Shown piece after piece: positions 61,168 through 64,000 of a DNA stretch of 64,000 nt. Position numbers and translations under genes: made by a program. This DNA is from JAVJRN01 sp040218415. Lineage in GTDB: Bacteria; Bacteroidota; Bacteroidia; Cytophagales; Cyclobacteriaceae. The first letter of the stretch is position 1, and the number at the start of each line of letters is the position of its first letter. The stretch is taken from NCBI GenBank assembly GCA_040218415.1, contig JAVJRN010000075.1:1-64000 (forward strand), read 5' to 3'. The notes below the pieces were generated by a model. That model saw only the letters and a list, made by a program, of their open reading frames with translations. It was not told where the DNA came from and did no database searches.

Positions 61168-64000
61168 ATGAAATGTCACCAATTAGGAGATAATCGTTGG
61201 TTTTTCTTTAATATAAGGTTAATGCCTTTTATGGCTTTGATACTGCTTTCCTCTGTCGTTGCTACTGCTCAAAGTCCTAGGAGTAATGAGCAAATAAAAG
61301 AGATGATTGCGGGATTTAAGTCTGATATCAGAGGGCCATACAAGGACATTCGATGGTTTTGCAATGATGGCACCTTTCGCGAGCCCAAAGAAAGATGCCC
61401 TGAACCAAGTCCTCAGCGAGCGAGGTATAAAGATGAAGTTATCGCCCTCGGTAAGACGAATAATATTTTTCTTGGACAAATCCTTTCTACCACTATTCAT
61501 GATGAATTCTGGGATGCTGCCAATGCCAACTCCAGAGCAAAGCAATATCAAATTGAAAAATACCTACGGTCGGTTGATGATGGATGGGTACTTAAAAAAG
61601 GACAATATTACCGAGGGGCAATACAAGCCGAAGATGAGCAAAACTGGGGATATCACTTTTTTGTAAACATACTGGAGAAGGACGTTGAGGTTGAGAAAAA
61701 CTTTTTCTTGATCAGAGAAGCAGCGAGAGATATCACGCATCAAGGGGATGACAATAGCGCACAAACCATCCGATCTATTTCGCTTGTCATCTCTGAGGAA
61801 TATCCTGGTTTTATGAATCTCCGAATCAAAATCCATGGACAACCAGATGCCTCCGATATCGAACAAATCAGAAATTTTAAAACAAGAAACCAGTCAAAAC
61901 TGAATGAATCATTAAGCGCCAGATTCGACGAACTATTGAAAGAAATGGAGCTTTATTATCGCCCTGTTCAAAAATCTTCTTTTTCCAAATACACCAAAAG
62001 GCTAACCAAAGGGTCGGAAATAGCTACGATGACAGAACGCTTTTTAGCAGAATATTATCAAATGCCCTCAGGAAAAGAGCGTATAAGAAAAGTGTCTGAG
62101 CAGTTATATAGTATTCGAGGAAGCATGCTCAGTTTAAAGAAGGGTGGCGACAGACTTGCATTAATGGACATCTCCTTATTGATAGAAAAAATGCTCTTGC
62201 AAGACCTTCAAGATTGGCAGCCACAGACCATCTATGACCTTCATCACGCCACATATAGTTTGGGATTAGCCTTAGCCGGAACGGGATACTTAGAAACGCA
62301 CGAATGGCAGTCAATAAGTAAAGACCTTGTTCCATCCACGCAGCAAGAAATCAGCCTTGCTTCACTAAAAAACTATTTTGAAAGATCGAGAAGTCTCGTT
62401 GAATGGGAAACAGGCATGGTAAAAGCAATTTACCAACCGACAGTTACCTTATTCTCTGGATTTGAGCCTTTGGCCAATGGCTTTATCGATGATCGGGTGC
62501 GATCATCACTGCTACTTCCATTAGGGAGATTCGTTGGGTCGCAAGGTGATTTTTTTGCCAAAAAAGCTGGACTAACCAATAAAGTTTTGGATATCCCGTA
62601 TCAAGGTCACATGCGCGGACTGAATCCAGGATATGCGTTTGGTGAATTAGTTGTAAGTGAAGGAACAGAAGTCATAGAAGTAGAGTCCAACAGAATTTAC
62701 GTTTTTGAGCAACCACCCGCCGATTTGAAGCCAGTAGCAGGAATAGCGACGGTGAGTGAAGGAAATGCCGTGTCTCACGTACAGCTTCTTGCCAGAAACT
62801 TAGGCATACCCAATATGATTTTATCAAAGGAAAACCTGATAGCTCTTAAAAGCTATGCGGGACAAAAGGTATTTTATGCCGTTTCGAATTCTGGTACAGT
62901 GATGATGAAACTTGACAAAGATATGAACGCCGAGGAAAAATTACTCTTTGCAGAAAAAAAGCGAGCCGAAGATAAAATAAGAGTACCCGTAGAAAATATC
63001 ATGCTCGATAACAATAAGGTGGTCAATTTAAGGGAAATTCGCTCAAATGATTCTGGTAAATTATGTGGGCCAAAAGCGGCAAACCTTGGTCAATTAAAAG
63101 CAATGTTTCCCGATCAGGTGGTAGAAGGCATGGCCATTCCGTTTGGTATTTTCTTGGAGCATATGCGTCAAACGATACCCAATGAATCGATCAGCTATTG
63201 GGCTAAGCTTAATTTGATTTTCAAAGAATCAAACGACAAGTTGGATGCCGGCATGTCCATGGAAGAAGTCGATCTATATACGTTAGAAGAACTAGCTAAG
63301 CTCAGAGAGGCCATTAAAAAAATAGTTTTGATACCTTCCTTCGTCGCAGATTTGGAAAGTAGCTTCGTTAACATTCTTGGTAAACCAATGGGGCAGATAC
63401 CGGTTTTTCTTCGCAGCGATACCAATATGGAGGACTTAAAAGATTTCACCGGAGCAGGCTTGAATCTTACCGTTTTTAATGCGGCTTCCAGAGAAAAAAT
63501 ACTTCAGGGAATTAAGGACGTTTGGGCTTCTCCCTACACGGAAAGAAGCTATAAGTGGAGACAAAAGTATTTACTCAACCCAGAAAATGTATATCCATCG
63601 ATCCTTATCATACCAAGTGTAGATGTGGACTATTCGGGTGTACTGATTACCAAAGGTGTGGCAACCAATGATTCAGAAGCCTTGACCATCGCATTTAGCA
63701 GAGGAGCTGGTGGTGCTGTAGATGGTCAGGCTGCTGAGTCATACATGCTACTGGAAAATGGTGAAAATATCATGCTTTCACCTTCGAGAGAGCCATTCTA
63801 TAATCGCTTGCCTATGACTGGTGGGACTTCAAAAAATATTGCAACCTATTATCAACCTATATTAAACCAATCTAATTTGGCTAAAATCCGCGCCTTGTCA
63901 GATGATGTGAAGCGTATTTTACCAAATACTCCAGGGATTGAAAGCGAAGGGCCGTTTGATATTGAGCTAGGATTCAAAGATGATAAGCTGTGGTTATTCC
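61168..64000 (+). CDS. Exported PEP-synthase/pyruvate-phosphate-dikinase-like protein (runs off the window)
   Basis: The frame is open from ATG 61168 to the window edge (944 codons, no stop). A leader with hydrophobic core (MPFMALILLSSVVATAQ, cleavage near residue 35) suggests Sec export; ATGs at 61222 and 61231 are alternative starts. About 490 residues of unknown helical sequence are followed by a PEP-utiliser mobile-like domain with VSEGNAVSHVQLLARNLGIPN (phosphohistidine-like His537), then a PPDK_N ATP-grasp-like domain from about 628 (GPKAANLGQLKAMFP, VFLRSDTNMEDL, FSRGAGGAVDGQAAESY). In known PEP synthases the ATP-grasp domain comes first; here the order is swapped. ATP in the periplasm is not expected, so the function is unclear. 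Confidence 0.82.
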   Translation, partial: MKCHQLGDNRWFFFNIRLMPFMALILLSSVVATAQSPRSNEQIKEMIAGFKSDIRGPYKDIRWFCNDGTFREPKERCPEPSPQRARYKDEVIALGKTNNIFLGQILSTTIHDEFWDAANANSRAKQYQIEKYLRSVDDGWVLKKGQYYRGAIQAEDEQNWGYHFFVNILEKDVEVEKNFFLIREAARDITHQGDDNSAQTIRSISLVISEEYPGFMNLRIKIHGQPDASDIEQIRNFKTRNQSKLNESLSARFDELLKEMELYYRPVQKSSFSKYTKRLTKGSEIATMTERFLAEYYQMPSGKERIRKVSEQLYSIRGSMLSLKKGGDRLALMDISLLIEKMLLQDLQDWQPQTIYDLHHATYSLGLALAGTGYLETHEWQSISKDLVPSTQQEISLASLKNYFERSRSLVEWETGMVKAIYQPTVTLFSGFEPLANGFIDDRVRSSLLLPLGRFVGSQGDFFAKKAGLTNKVLDIPYQGHMRGLNPGYAFGELVVSEGTEVIEVESNRIYVFEQPPADLKPVAGIATVSEGNAVSHVQLLARNLGIPNMILSKENLIALKSYAGQKVFYAVSNSGTVMMKLDKDMNAEEKLLFAEKKRAEDKIRVPVENIMLDNNKVVNLREIRSNDSGKLCGPKAANLGQLKAMFPDQVVEGMAIPFGIFLEHMRQTIPNESISYWAKLNLIFKESNDKLDAGMSMEEVDLYTLEELAKLREAIKKIVLIPSFVADLESSFVNILGKPMGQIPVFLRSDTNMEDLKDFTGAGLNLTVFNAASREKILQGIKDVWASPYTERSYKWRQKYLLNPENVYPSILIIPSVDVDYSGVLITKGVATNDSEALTIAFSRGAGGAVDGQAAESYMLLENGENIMLSPSREPFYNRLPMTGGTSKNIATYYQPILNQSNLAKIRALSDDVKRILPNTPGIESEGPFDIELGFKDDKLWLF

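Noticed and set aside
61307..61666. Plus-strand frame of 119 codons at the start of the PEP-synthase-like gene
   Set aside because: It is in another frame of the long continuous frame from 61168, which has a signal peptide and recognisable domains.
1..64000. CRISPR arrays, tRNA, rRNA, phage genes
   Set aside because: I found no repeat-spacer pattern, no cloverleaf or rRNA-like segment and no phage structural genes when reading gaps.

Overview
The window looks like a chromosome segment of a Bacteroidota bacterium, most likely a marine or soil Cytophagales-type gliding relative. That placement is an inference. It rests on a SusC/SusD pair, type IX secretion (T9SS) C-terminal sorting domains on several large exported proteins, a TonB receptor with a DUF4249 lipoprotein, a PadR/FtsX-permease pair, a NagB-PIG-L fusion, lipoproteins with a Cys right after a hydrophobic leader, few Shine-Dalgarno sites and moderately AT-rich DNA. 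I see no rRNA, tRNA or CRISPR array.

Region 1 (1-1.9 kb) is a scar. The end of an IS21-like element (1-141) cuts off a DUF7149/Eco57I-type restriction-methylase gene. It is followed by interspersed intergenic repeats and a zinc-ribbon metallopeptidase. Region 2 (2.0-9.2 kb) holds a sulfur-relay operon (DsrE-like, DsrC/TusE-like, sulfide:quinone-reductase-like) divergent from a Crp/Fnr regulator, with a 16-bp palindrome between them. Redox and membrane genes follow: FMN reductase, a small membrane protein, a broken alginate-export porin, DoxX and a luciferase-like oxidoreductase. Region 3 (9.5-18.9 kb) encodes a DUF6624-like protein, a 1807-residue T9SS protein joining a phosphodiester glycosidase to a metallophosphoesterase, and a T9SS protein with a duplicated 150-residue module followed by a 57-residue PID-CTERM-like protein.

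Region 4 (19.1-43.6 kb) is the most striking part. It is a contiguous set of genes for harvesting and catabolising peptidoglycan amino sugars, arranged like a polysaccharide-utilisation locus. Unit A has a DeoR regulator, GNAT, AmpG-like permease, NagZ-like GH3, a GHL10/DigH-like hydrolase, a propeller lipoprotein, a T9SS-tagged amidase and a second propeller protein. Unit B has SusC, SusD and two more surface lipoproteins, and ends in a terminator. Unit C has a second GHL10 enzyme, NagB fused to a PIG-L deacetylase, a BadF/MurK-type amino-sugar kinase and the MurNAc-6-P etherase MurQ, and ends in a terminator. Read together: external amidase and glycosidases cut wall material, SusCD imports fragments, AmpG moves muropeptides inward, and GH3, kinase, MurQ and NagB-PIG-L turn them into fructose-6-phosphate.

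Region 5 (43.7-64 kb) holds an ABC exporter whose permease is fused to an M1 aminopeptidase, a TonB receptor/DUF4249/macroglobulin-like cassette, a small barrel protein, a PadR-controlled MacB/FtsX permease, an OmpA-family lipoprotein, and a long exported PEP-synthase-like gene that runs off the right edge.
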